5,130 nucleotides of DNA, from contig CAKRPI010000129.1 of the NCBI GenBank assembly GCA_934376945.1, positions 1 through 5,130 of the forward strand. The letters run 5' to 3'. Source of the DNA: an uncultured Lachnospiraceae bacterium (GTDB lineage Bacteria; Bacillota; Clostridia; Lachnospirales; Lachnospiraceae). The notes beneath the pieces are model-generated. The model made no database searches. It saw only the letters and a list, made by a program, of their open reading frames with translations, and was not told the DNA's origin. A program made the position numbers and the translations under genes. Positions within the stretch are counted from its first letter, which is position 1, and each line of letters begins with the position of its first letter. Positions 1 to 5,130 of the stretch are shown one piece after another.

Positions 1-22
1 GTGTAAAGGGGGCTGAATAATT

Positions 23-1138
23 ATGTACGATGCATTTGGTATTGTGAATTCTTCTGCGAGGGATGTCTGGGTCGATGGTATGCAGGACTACCGGCCGATC
101 GGTGCGTTTTCCTTTCTTGGACGCTATCGTGTAGTTGATTTCCCGATTTCAAATATGAGCAACAGCAATATTGACCGGATCATGGTCTTTGTCAACAACA
201 AACCGCGTTCTCTTGTCGAGCATGTCGGCACCGGACGTCATTACAACATCAACTCCAAGAGCGGACGTCTGCATCTTCTTTTCAGCGAGAACCGCGGACG
301 CAATGATGTGTACAATACAGATATCTCTTCCTATATTGAAAACATAGAATATATCCAGCGTCAGCACAATCCATACGTGGTCATCGCTCCGGACTATATG
401 GTCTACACGATCGACTACTCTTCTCTGATCGAGACTCATGTGCTCTCAGGCGCTGATATCACGATGCTGTATCATTCCGTTGACAATGCAAAGGATGCTT
501 ATCTCAACTGTAAGGTACTCAACCTCAACAAGCAAAAGGGTGTCCTCTCCCTGGAGCCGAACCACGGCAATGCGAAGAACCGCAATATTTTCATGGATAC
601 ATATGTGATGAAAACAGAGCTTTTCATCGAGCTCGTTTACAAAGCGAAGGAGCTCTCTTCTATGTTTACGCTGGCAGATATCGTCAACGAATCCTGCGGC
701 GATCTTGATGTGCGTGGTGTGGCACATCGCGGATTCTTTGCTTCGATCACGGACTTCAAGAGCTATTATGACGCGAATATGTCTCTGATCGATTACAAAT
801 CTGCTCAGAACCTCTTCCATGAGGACTGGCCGATCTATACACGTACGAATGATTCCTGTCCGACGCATTATTATGATACGGCAGATGTCCGCAATTCGAT
901 CATCTCCAACGGCTGCATGATCGAGGGTACGATCGAGAATTCTATCATCGGCCGCGGCTGCGTGATCAAAAAGGGCGCTGTCATCCGCAACAGCATCGTG
1001 CTTGGCGGCTGTGTGATCGGTGAGAATGTTCATGTGGAAAATCATGTTGTGGACAAGCAGGCAAAGATCATTCGCGCAAAGGAAGTCGTAGCACCGAATG
1101 GAAATCCTGGATATGTAAAGAGAAGCGATACGCTGTAA
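23..1138 (+). CDS. glgD: GlgD, non-catalytic/regulatory subunit of glucose-1-phosphate adenylyltransferase
   Basis: A 371-residue protein of the ADP-glucose pyrophosphorylase family. In Firmicutes, GlgD pairs with catalytic GlgC to make ADP-glucose from ATP and glucose-1-phosphate for cytoplasmic glycogen synthesis. The nucleotidyltransferase fold is recognisable from residues 22-51 (DYRPIGAFSFLGRYRVVDF, then PISNMSNSNI) and the LVEHVGTGRHYNIN segment at 64-77. The C-terminus (about 285-345) is a left-handed beta-helix of hexapeptide repeats (VRNSIISNGCMIEG, ENSIIGRGCVIKKG, RNSIVLGGCVIGEN). Features of active GlgC are missing: the N-terminal GGxGxRL nucleotide loop is replaced by GIVNSSARD (6-14), and the GTADAV substrate motif is replaced by RGRNDVYN (91-98). 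This fits GlgD rather than GlgC. The start is supported by an AAAGGGGG ribosome binding site at 5-12, ten bases before ATG. glgC usually lies directly upstream; TAA at 4-6 could be its stop, but three preceding bases cannot prove this. Identification is firm; the regulatory role is family knowledge. Confidence 0.95.
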   Translation: MYDAFGIVNSSARDVWVDGMQDYRPIGAFSFLGRYRVVDFPISNMSNSNIDRIMVFVNNKPRSLVEHVGTGRHYNINSKSGRLHLLFSENRGRNDVYNTDISSYIENIEYIQRQHNPYVVIAPDYMVYTIDYSSLIETHVLSGADITMLYHSVDNAKDAYLNCKVLNLNKQKGVLSLEPNHGNAKNRNIFMDTYVMKTELFIELVYKAKELSSMFTLADIVNESCGDLDVRGVAHRGFFASITDFKSYYDANMSLIDYKSAQNLFHEDWPIYTRTNDSCPTHYYDTADVRNSIISNGCMIEGTIENSIIGRGCVIKKGAVIRNSIVLGGCVIGENVHVENHVVDKQAKIIRAKEVVAPNGNPGYVKRSDTL

Positions 1139-1147
1139 GCAATCGCC

Positions 1148-1172
1148 AAAGCGGCCTGCGATGGTCCGCTTT
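1148..1172 (+). other. small hairpin just after glgD, no U-tract
   Basis: AAAGCGG (1148-1154) pairs exactly with CCGCTTT (1166-1172), and CC (1155-1156) pairs with GG (1163-1164) around a 6-base loop, with one bulged T. It begins nine bases after the glgD stop. The following bases (ACAAAATG) are not a U-tract, so this is not a standard intrinsic terminator. It could protect the 3' end of the glgD mRNA or pause polymerase ahead of the real terminator at 1260-1305. Confidence 0.4.
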
Positions 1173-1259
1173 ACAAAATGAAGCATAGTGGATGCGTTGT
1201 GGAATCTGCTATGCGGATAATAGTTATGTGTGGAATCTTTTTTAGTGTGAGTTATATGA

Positions 1260-1305
1260 AAAAGCGACCGTTGCAATTTGTTTGCTGCGGCCGCTTTTCT
1301 TTTTT
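1260..1305 (+). terminator. intrinsic terminator of the glgD transcript
   Basis: The arms 1260-1275 (AAAAGCGACCGTTGCA) and 1283-1298 (TGCTGCGGCCGCTTTT) pair over 16 positions with two mismatches and one G-U, around a 7-base loop. The stem is followed by a T-rich run (TTTTCTTTTTT, 1295-1305). The GC core with a flanking A-run and T-run is the classical Rho-independent form. It lies about 120 bases after glgD, so the glgD message carries a sizeable 3' UTR. It separates glgD from the amidohydrolase. Confidence 0.85.
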
Positions 1306-1337
1306 GGAAATTTCTGCTAGAATCCGTATTGTATGAT
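1295..1337 (+). promoter_or_regulatory. candidate promoter region for the amidohydrolase gene
   Basis: Two overlapping sigma-A-like readings are possible. The first is an extended -10, TGCTAGAAT (1315-1323), with a weak -35 (TTTTCT, 1295-1300) at 17-base spacing. The second is TTGGAA (1304-1309), 17 bases, then TATTGT (1327-1332). Both lie directly after the glgD terminator and ahead of a gene that otherwise has no promoter. Either start would leave a leader of roughly 165-180 bases. The choice between them is not settled by sequence alone. Confidence 0.4.
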
Positions 1338-1478
1338 ACCAGTACATCATGATCGATGATACCGGGGCTCCAATCGAAGTATAAAAATAGCACGGATGCG
1401 TAAAGCGGACATTCACGATACGCAGATAGTGATCAGGATTGCCGGAGTGCAGCGCACGAAACAATCCGCAGGTATCAT
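1333..1478 (+). promoter_or_regulatory. potentially structured 5' leader of the amidohydrolase mRNA
   Basis: ATGATACC occurs twice, at 1333-1340 and 1356-1363, and its exact reverse complement GGTATCAT lies at 1471-1478, so the distal arm could pair with either copy. Between them a compact hairpin is visible: GGATTG (1436-1441) pairs with CAATCC (1462-1467), and inside it GTGC (1447-1450) pairs with GCAC (1454-1457). A further TGCGTA (1397-1402) / TACGCA (1419-1424) pairing is available. No open reading frame with a good ribosome binding site occupies this stretch. I do not recognise a known riboswitch class, and short pairings like these can arise by chance. Confidence 0.3.
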
Positions 1479-1494
1479 AAGAGATTATTTACAC

Positions 1495-1500
1495 GGAAGG
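1495..1500 (+). promoter_or_regulatory. ribosome binding site that decides the amidohydrolase start
   Basis: GGAAGG lies nine bases before ATG at 1510 and is followed by an A/T-rich spacer. The in-frame upstream ATG at 1396 is preceded only by AATAGCACGG, a poor site, and the 38 residues it would add do not resemble the N-terminus of this enzyme family. Position 1510 is therefore the better start. Confidence 0.7.
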
Positions 1501-1509
1501 ATAAATTTT

Positions 1510-3246
1510 ATGGCTCTCACTGCTTTTCTTCACGGAAAAATTTATACGATGCAGGCAAAGGAGGCAGATCTTGCTCCTTTTGCTTTATTAAAAGACGTTT
1601 CGGACATTGTGATGGTGGAAGCGATTCTGGTTGACGGTGACCGGATCACTGCCGTCGGTAGTGACGCGGAAATCCTTGCGCAGGCACAAAATCTTGCGCA
1701 GAATCGGGATGTGACCACTGTCGACCTGGAAGGGCGCTGCGTGCTTCCTGCTTTTAATGACAGTCATTGTCATCTCATGGCTACCGGACTGAATCAGATC
1801 CGTTTGGATCTGCGCGGTGTGCGCTCCTGTGAGGAGATTGTGGAACGCGGGCGGGCGTATCTTGCTTCTGCTGCCCTCTCTGCGGATGACTGGATCGTCG
1901 GATATGGCTTTGACCAGAATCTGTTTGAGGACAAACGGCTGCCGGATCGTTTGACTGCGGAAGCGATTTCGTCTGACCGCCCGGTCTTTCTGGACCGTGT
2001 GTGCGGCCACGTCGGTGCAGTCAATCAGGCTGCGCTTCAGATCGCCGGATTTGATGAGAATACCGTCATCACCGGAGGCGTACTGGCACGCGATGAAACC
2101 GGGAAATTAAATGGAATTTTAAAGGAGGCGGCGCTTGATAGGATGCGCCGCCTGATCACGGAGCCCTCTCCTGCCATGCTCGAAGCGGCGCTGCTCCATG
2201 CAATGCAGGATGCGAACCGTTTTGGACTTGCCTCGGTACAGACGGATGATCTGGAAAATGCAAATCTCGATGCCGTTCTCGCTGTTTATCACAAGCTGGA
2301 AGCGGAAGGAAAACTGACGCTCCGCATTTATGAGGAAATCCAACAGCCGCGTGTGCCTCAGCTCAGGGAGTTTCTCGCCCGAGGGCTTCGCACCAGGGAT
2401 GGGGATGATTTTTTCCGCATCGGAAATATCAAGCTTCTGACGGATGGCTCGCTTGGCGCACGGACGGCCTATATGCGGCAGCCTTACGCGGATGCACCGG
2501 AGACGGCCGGTGTGGCAGTCTATACGCAGGATGCGTTAAATGAGGTGGTCGAGCTCGCTCACAGAAATGGAATGCAGGTGGCGTTTCATGCGATCGGGGA
2601 TGGAGCGATCGAGCAGGTCATAAACTCTGTAGAATATGCCGGAAAAGCCGAAGCAAAGGCCCCTGGTTTTCTCTCGGATGAAAAAATATCTCACAGCGAA
2701 GCACATGCATATACTACCGCCGCTGCTTCGCACCGGCACCGCATTGTCCACTGTCAGTTCATCGGCGCAGATTTGCTTACACGGATCAAAAAATCCGGAC
2801 TTTGTGCGGATATTCAGCCTCCGTTTACGGCTTCGGACTATCCGATCGTTGATGTGCGCGTCGGAAAGGAACGCTCCGGCTGGTCATACGTATGGCGGAC
2901 GATGGCAGAGGCGGGAATCCCGCTTGGCGGAGGGTCTGATTCTCCGGTTGAGACGATGAATCCGATCTGGGGCATCGACTGCGCTGTGAACCGCACAGAT
3001 CTTTCTCATCTGCCCTGTGGCGGCTGGCATGCTTCTTCGTGTCTGACCGTTCCGCAGGCAGTATCGCTCTACACGCGCGGCAGTGCCTACATGGAATTTT
3101 CCGAGCATCAAAAGGGCCGGATTGCAGAGGGAATGCTGGCGGATTTCATTGTGCTCTCTGAGGATATTTTTGAGGTGAAGCCGGAGCGGATCCGGGATAT
3201 CCGGGTGAAGGAGACGTATGTGGGCGGACGTCAGGTGCTGAAATGA
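1510..3246 (+). CDS. YtcJ-like metal-dependent amidohydrolase (Amidohydro_3 family)
   Basis: A 578-residue cytoplasmic hydrolase of the amidohydrolase superfamily, in the group containing YtcJ, AepA and N-substituted formamide deformylase. These enzymes use a metal-centred TIM barrel flanked by a small beta-sandwich to cleave amide-type C-N bonds; the substrate here is unknown. Family motifs appear in order: N-terminal sandwich start (FLHGKIYTM); PAFNDSHCHLMATG with the HxH pair at His86/His88; GHVGAVNQAAL (His167); KLLTDGSLGARTAYM (Lys308, Asp312); VAFHAIGDGAIE (His360, Asp364); RIVHCQF (His414); GGGSDSPVE (Asp477); and the C-terminal KGRIAEGMLADFIVLSEDIF strand returning to the sandwich. 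All expected polar site residues are present, so the enzyme should be active. A stretch at about 380-408, between the HAIGD and RIVH motifs, is longer than I expect for the family. No signal peptide is seen. A candidate promoter lies upstream, and no U-tract terminator separates it from the MATE gene. Confidence 0.9.
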   Translation: MALTAFLHGKIYTMQAKEADLAPFALLKDVSDIVMVEAILVDGDRITAVGSDAEILAQAQNLAQNRDVTTVDLEGRCVLPAFNDSHCHLMATGLNQIRLDLRGVRSCEEIVERGRAYLASAALSADDWIVGYGFDQNLFEDKRLPDRLTAEAISSDRPVFLDRVCGHVGAVNQAALQIAGFDENTVITGGVLARDETGKLNGILKEAALDRMRRLITEPSPAMLEAALLHAMQDANRFGLASVQTDDLENANLDAVLAVYHKLEAEGKLTLRIYEEIQQPRVPQLREFLARGLRTRDGDDFFRIGNIKLLTDGSLGARTAYMRQPYADAPETAGVAVYTQDALNEVVELAHRNGMQVAFHAIGDGAIEQVINSVEYAGKAEAKAPGFLSDEKISHSEAHAYTTAAASHRHRIVHCQFIGADLLTRIKKSGLCADIQPPFTASDYPIVDVRVGKERSGWSYVWRTMAEAGIPLGGGSDSPVETMNPIWGIDCAVNRTDLSHLPCGGWHASSCLTVPQAVSLYTRGSAYMEFSEHQKGRIAEGMLADFIVLSEDIFEVKPERIRDIRVKETYVGGRQVLK

Positions 3247-3264
3247 TTTTTTCTCTGCACCTGA
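3231..3264 (+). other. hairpin spanning the amidohydrolase stop codon
   Basis: TCAGGTGC (3231-3238) pairs exactly with GCACCTGA (3257-3264). Inside it GAAA (3240-3243) pairs with TTTC (3250-3253), closing a loop that contains the stop codon. The bases after the stem (ACTGTATTT) are not a U-tract, so a standard intrinsic terminator is unlikely. It ends 14 bases before the large palindrome at 3279. Possible roles are mRNA 3' end protection or none. Confidence 0.4.
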
Positions 3265-3278
3265 ACTGTATTTATGCT

Positions 3279-3441
3279 ATGTACTCTCGGAATCTTTTTG
3301 TGCTTGATTTTGTGAGAAGATTTTTTGTCAGGTGTGCACAAATTTCTGAGGCGTACACGGTGTGTACGTTGATGAAATTTGTGTGCGACTGGCAGAAAAT
3401 CGGCCACAAAAGCAAGTGCAGGAAAGACTCCGAGAGTACAT
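3279..3441. repeat. 163-base imperfect palindrome (MITE-like element or long RNA hairpin)
   Basis: Almost the whole stretch folds back on itself around a GGT loop at 3359-3361. The helices, from outside inward, are as follows. 3279-3294 (ATGTACTCTCGGAATC) pairs with 3426-3441, 15 of 16 positions. 3295-3306 pairs with 3413-3425 with one bulged G and three G-U pairs. 3308-3314 pairs with 3405-3411 exactly. After a 4/3 internal loop, 3319-3331 pairs with 3389-3401 over 13 pairs, two of them G-U. 3333-3346 pairs with 3374-3387 over 14 pairs. After T-T, G-A and A-G mismatches, 3350-3358 pairs with 3362-3370. That is about 70 pairs, roughly 10 of them G-U. It contains no credible gene. Its size, terminal inverted repeats and lack of coding capacity fit a miniature inverted-repeat element, but no convincing target-site duplication flanks it. 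The G-U pairs could reflect RNA-level constraint or simply C-to-T decay of an older perfect palindrome. I do not recognise the family. Confidence 0.85.
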
Positions 3442-3457
3442 TGATATCACTCGGAGG
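3428..3457 (+). promoter_or_regulatory. MATE ribosome binding site with possible sequestering hairpin
   Basis: GGAGG (3453-3457) lies eight bases before the MATE ATG and is a strong Shine-Dalgarno. CTCCGAG (3428-3434) is the exact reverse complement of CTCGGAG (3450-3456), so a 7-pair hairpin with a 15-base loop would hide four of the five Shine-Dalgarno bases. The same CTCCGAG forms part of the right arm of the large palindrome, where it pairs with 3286-3291. Both cannot form at once. When the palindrome folds the site is free; when the left arm is absent or unavailable the site is closed. The pairing is seen; any regulation is inferred. Confidence 0.45.
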
Positions 3458-3465
3458 TATTTATC

Positions 3466-4845
3466 ATGTCACATAAGAAAAAACATACAAATGATTTCGG
3501 CCGGGATCCGATCCCGGCCCTTGTGCTGCGCGTCTCGGTGCCGTTTATGGTCGCGCAGTTTGTAAATGTCTTTTACAGCATTGCGGACCGCATTTTCATC
3601 GGAAATCTTCCGGTGAACGGACAGACTGCGCTGGCGGGCGCAGGGGTATGTGCGCCGATCGTTACGCTCCTGTCTTCTTTTGCCACTTTGATTGGAATCG
3701 GCGGCTCAATTCTGTTTTCGATGCGGCTCGGGCAGAAAAACCACTCGCAGGCAGAGCAGATTCTCGGAAGCTGTTTTTCTCTTCTGATGGGATTTTCGGC
3801 GGCGCTTACGATTCTATTTCTGCTTCTGAAAAGCCGGCTTTTGTGGTGGTTCGGCGCAAGTGCGGAGACGTTTCCGTATGCAGACACGTATCTGACGATC
3901 TACACCTGCGGCACTTTTTTTGCGCTGCTCGGCGCCGGAATGAATTATTTTATCACGGCGCAGGGGTTTCCGGCACTTGGCATGGCGACCACTCTGATCG
4001 GTGCGGTACTGAACCTGATTTTGGATCCGGTCTTTTTATTTGGTCTTGATCTTGGCATCGCAGGCGCCGCGATCGCGACCGTGATCGCGCAGATCGCATC
4101 GTGTGCTTTCGTGCTTCTGATCCTGCTGCGAAAATCAATGCCTGTTTTGCTGCGCCTTCGCAGGCCTTCAAAGGCTATCGTACAAAGTGTCCTCTCATTT
4201 GGTTTCTCGCCGTTTCTGATCCTTGCCACGGATAGCATCTTATTGATCGCTTTAAATACGATGCTGCAGTACCACGGCGGTGCCAGGGGTGATATGCTGA
4301 TCACCTGTGCGACGATCGCACAGAGCTATCTGATGCTGATCACCTCGCCGATGATCGGAATTACAGGCGGCAGCCAGCCGCTGATCAGCTTTAATTACGG
4401 GGCCGCCAAGCCGGAGCGGATCCACCAGACGGTACGGTGTGTACTGACACTTTGTATTTGCTTTACCGGCTTTATGTTTGTAGTTTCACGCATCGTGCCG
4501 GGTGCATTTGTCCGGATCTTTACGTCTGACGCAGAGCAGATCCGCCTTTCTTCCTGGGCGATCCGCACGTATACTCTGATGATCGTTCCGCTGGCTTTTC
4601 AGTATACGTTTGTGGACTCACTTACGGCGCTTGGGAAGCCGAAGGTCTCTCTGACGCTCTCGCTTTTCCGCAAAACGCTGTATTTCGCTTGCGCCTGCCT
4701 GCTGCCTTTTGCATTTGGCGCGACGAGCTCCTTTTATGCGGAACCGATCGCGGACGGAATCGGCGCAGTCACGGCAACAACGACGTATCTGTTGATCATG
4801 AAGATGCATCCCATAAAGGGCTTGCAAAATGGGACTTCTCTGTAA
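3466..4845 (+). CDS. MATE family efflux transporter (MepA-like)
   Basis: A 459-residue polytopic inner-membrane protein, the usual MATE length, with about twelve hydrophobic segments arranged as two homologous six-helix lobes (about 17-225 and 238-446) joined by a basic cytoplasmic linker (LLRLRRPSKA, 228-237). MATE proteins export cationic drugs, dyes or metabolites in exchange for Na+ or H+. Family signatures are visible: VPFMVAQFVNVFYSIADRIFIG in helix 1, GAVLNLILDPVFLFGLDLGIAGAA (179-202) at the end of the N-lobe, and GGSQPLISFNYGAAKPERI (301-319) in the C-lobe. The N-terminal MSHKKKHTND is a short basic cytoplasmic tail. The start is fixed by GGAGG at 3453-3457. The gene follows the amidohydrolase by 219 bases, mostly filled by the large palindrome, and ends at a strong terminator. 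A weak promoter (TTTTCT at 3249-3254, 18 bases, TATGCT at 3273-3278) could precede the palindrome; read-through from the amidohydrolase is equally possible. Substrate cannot be told from sequence. Confidence 0.95.
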   Translation: MSHKKKHTNDFGRDPIPALVLRVSVPFMVAQFVNVFYSIADRIFIGNLPVNGQTALAGAGVCAPIVTLLSSFATLIGIGGSILFSMRLGQKNHSQAEQILGSCFSLLMGFSAALTILFLLLKSRLLWWFGASAETFPYADTYLTIYTCGTFFALLGAGMNYFITAQGFPALGMATTLIGAVLNLILDPVFLFGLDLGIAGAAIATVIAQIASCAFVLLILLRKSMPVLLRLRRPSKAIVQSVLSFGFSPFLILATDSILLIALNTMLQYHGGARGDMLITCATIAQSYLMLITSPMIGITGGSQPLISFNYGAAKPERIHQTVRCVLTLCICFTGFMFVVSRIVPGAFVRIFTSDAEQIRLSSWAIRTYTLMIVPLAFQYTFVDSLTALGKPKVSLTLSLFRKTLYFACACLLPFAFGATSSFYAEPIADGIGAVTATTTYLLIMKMHPIKGLQNGTSL

Positions 4846-4848
4846 CGC

Positions 4849-4891
4849 AAAAAAACTCCGAAGTAATTCATCTCATTACTTCGGAGTTTTT
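4849..4891. terminator. bidirectional intrinsic terminator between convergent genes
   Basis: The arms 4851-4867 (AAAAACTCCGAAGTAAT) and 4875-4891 (ATTACTTCGGAGTTTTT) pair perfectly over 17 positions around a 7-base loop. On the plus strand the stem ends in five T, stopping the MATE transcript a few bases after its stop codon. On the minus strand the complementary A-run (4849-4855) gives seven T, so it is at least as good for the convergent minus-strand gene. Confidence 0.95.
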
Positions 4892-4921
4892 CTGTATAAA
4901 GATGCCAGGAGCAAAAGCCTG

Positions 4922-4949
4922 AAACCACGCTCTGGCACAGGAGTGGTTT
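4922..4949. other. short inverted repeat downstream of the minus-strand gene
   Basis: AAACCAC (4922-4928) and GTGGTTT (4943-4949) are exact reverse complements around a 14-base spacer, just past the stop codon of the minus-strand gene. Read on the minus strand the stem is followed by CAGGCTTTTGC, a poor U-tract. It may be a weak first terminator or a 3' end stabiliser, with 4849-4891 as the main stop. Confidence 0.3.
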
Positions 4950-4955
4950 TATGGC

Positions 4956-5130
4956 TTACTTCTTATGCACAAACCATCCGATTACATAGCAGATAGCTGC
5001 TACCGCCATTCCGTTGATGGATGCGATACCCCAATTCAGGACATTTGCCACAATGGCTCCGAGGATCACGCCCCCGACTGCAAACCAGTTGACATTGACC
5101 GGATTTTTCTCTTCTGCATGTTTTTCATAG
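4956..5130 (-). CDS. C-terminal fragment of an integral membrane protein, possibly an NCS1/cytosine permease-type transporter
   Basis: On the minus strand an open frame enters from the right edge of the window and ends at TAA (complement of 4956-4958), giving 57 residues with no start in view. The fragment has a short charged stretch (YEKHAEEKNP), then two hydrophobic segments, about residues 14-33 (NWFAVGGVILGAIVANVLNW) and 35-53 (IASINGMAVAAICYVIGWF), and ends in a basic VHKK tail. The two helices with a GIASING turn between them resemble the last helices of CodB-like cytosine permeases, but this is recall of a pattern from a short piece, and other transporter families remain possible. That it is a real gene is supported by the membrane-protein composition, by the convergent layout and by the U7 terminator facing it at 4849-4891. 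Confidence 0.7.
   Translation of the reverse strand, partial: YEKHAEEKNPVNVNWFAVGGVILGAIVANVLNWGIASINGMAVAAICYVIGWFVHKK

Noticed and set aside
446..1393. Long 315-codon open frame antisense to glgD
   Set aside because: It is a shadow of the glgD frame, has a composition rich in His, Ile and Arg typical of antisense reading, has no family signature, and runs through the glgD terminator.
1396..1509. N-terminal extension of the amidohydrolase from the upstream ATG at 1396
   Set aside because: There is no Shine-Dalgarno at 1396, the 38 added residues do not fit the family's N-terminus, and a better site precedes ATG at 1510.
2636..2959. 107-codon plus-strand frame inside the amidohydrolase
   Set aside because: It lies wholly within the amidohydrolase gene in another frame, has Arg/Leu-rich shadow composition and has no recognisable domain.
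3279..3441. The palindrome as an intrinsic terminator, CRISPR array or tRNA-like element
   Set aside because: No U-tract follows the stem, there is no repeat-spacer periodicity, and no cloverleaf or CCA end is visible; it is one continuous rod.
3278..3442. Target-site duplication flanking the palindrome
   Set aside because: The bases outside the arms (GCT on the left, TGA on the right) do not match; only an ambiguous AT at the very ends is shared, which is already part of the inverted repeat.
3243..3476. 77-codon frame starting at an ATGA overlap with the amidohydrolase stop
   Set aside because: The ATGA overlap is tempting for translational coupling, but the frame has no good ribosome binding site, reads straight through the palindrome and overlaps the MATE start in another frame. 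Its protein shows no domain-like pattern.
3648..4049. 133-codon plus-strand frame inside the MATE gene
   Set aside because: It is an out-of-frame shadow of a clear membrane transporter gene, rich in Cys, Arg and His.

Overview
The window looks like a chromosomal stretch from a gut-type Clostridia, most likely Lachnospiraceae. This rests on a clostridial-style GlgD, strong AGGAGG-like ribosome binding sites, intrinsic terminators with U-tracts and moderate base composition. The family assignment is inferred from protein style, not from a marker gene.

Layout. Positions 23-1138 (+) encode GlgD, the non-catalytic partner subunit of ADP-glucose pyrophosphorylase, probably the last gene of a glycogen-synthesis operon that enters from the left. 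A 371-base gap follows (1139-1509). It holds a small hairpin, a good intrinsic terminator (1260-1305), a candidate promoter and a leader that can fold in several ways. Positions 1510-3246 (+) encode a YtcJ-like amidohydrolase (Amidohydro_3 family) with its metal-site motifs intact. Positions 3466-4845 (+) encode a MATE-family multidrug/sodium antiporter. A strong bidirectional terminator (4849-4891) separates it from a convergent gene on the minus strand (4956-5130, cut by the window edge). That fragment is the C-terminus of a membrane protein, possibly an NCS1/cytosine-permease-type transporter.

The most unusual object is not a gene. The 219-base gap between the amidohydrolase and the MATE gene is largely filled by one 163-base imperfect palindrome (3279-3441), which can fold into a single rod of about 70 base pairs with a 3-base loop. 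Its right arm can alternatively pair with the Shine-Dalgarno sequence of the MATE gene. The two folds exclude each other, so the element is either a MITE-like insertion that happens to sit on a ribosome binding site, or a cis-acting RNA controlling the transporter. No U-tract terminator is visible between amidohydrolase and MATE, so read-through from the amidohydrolase into the element and the transporter is plausible.

Functionally, glgD belongs to storage-carbon metabolism. The amidohydrolase and MATE genes could form a loose two-gene unit (hydrolyse an amide substrate, export a compound), but nothing in the sequence ties their substrates together.
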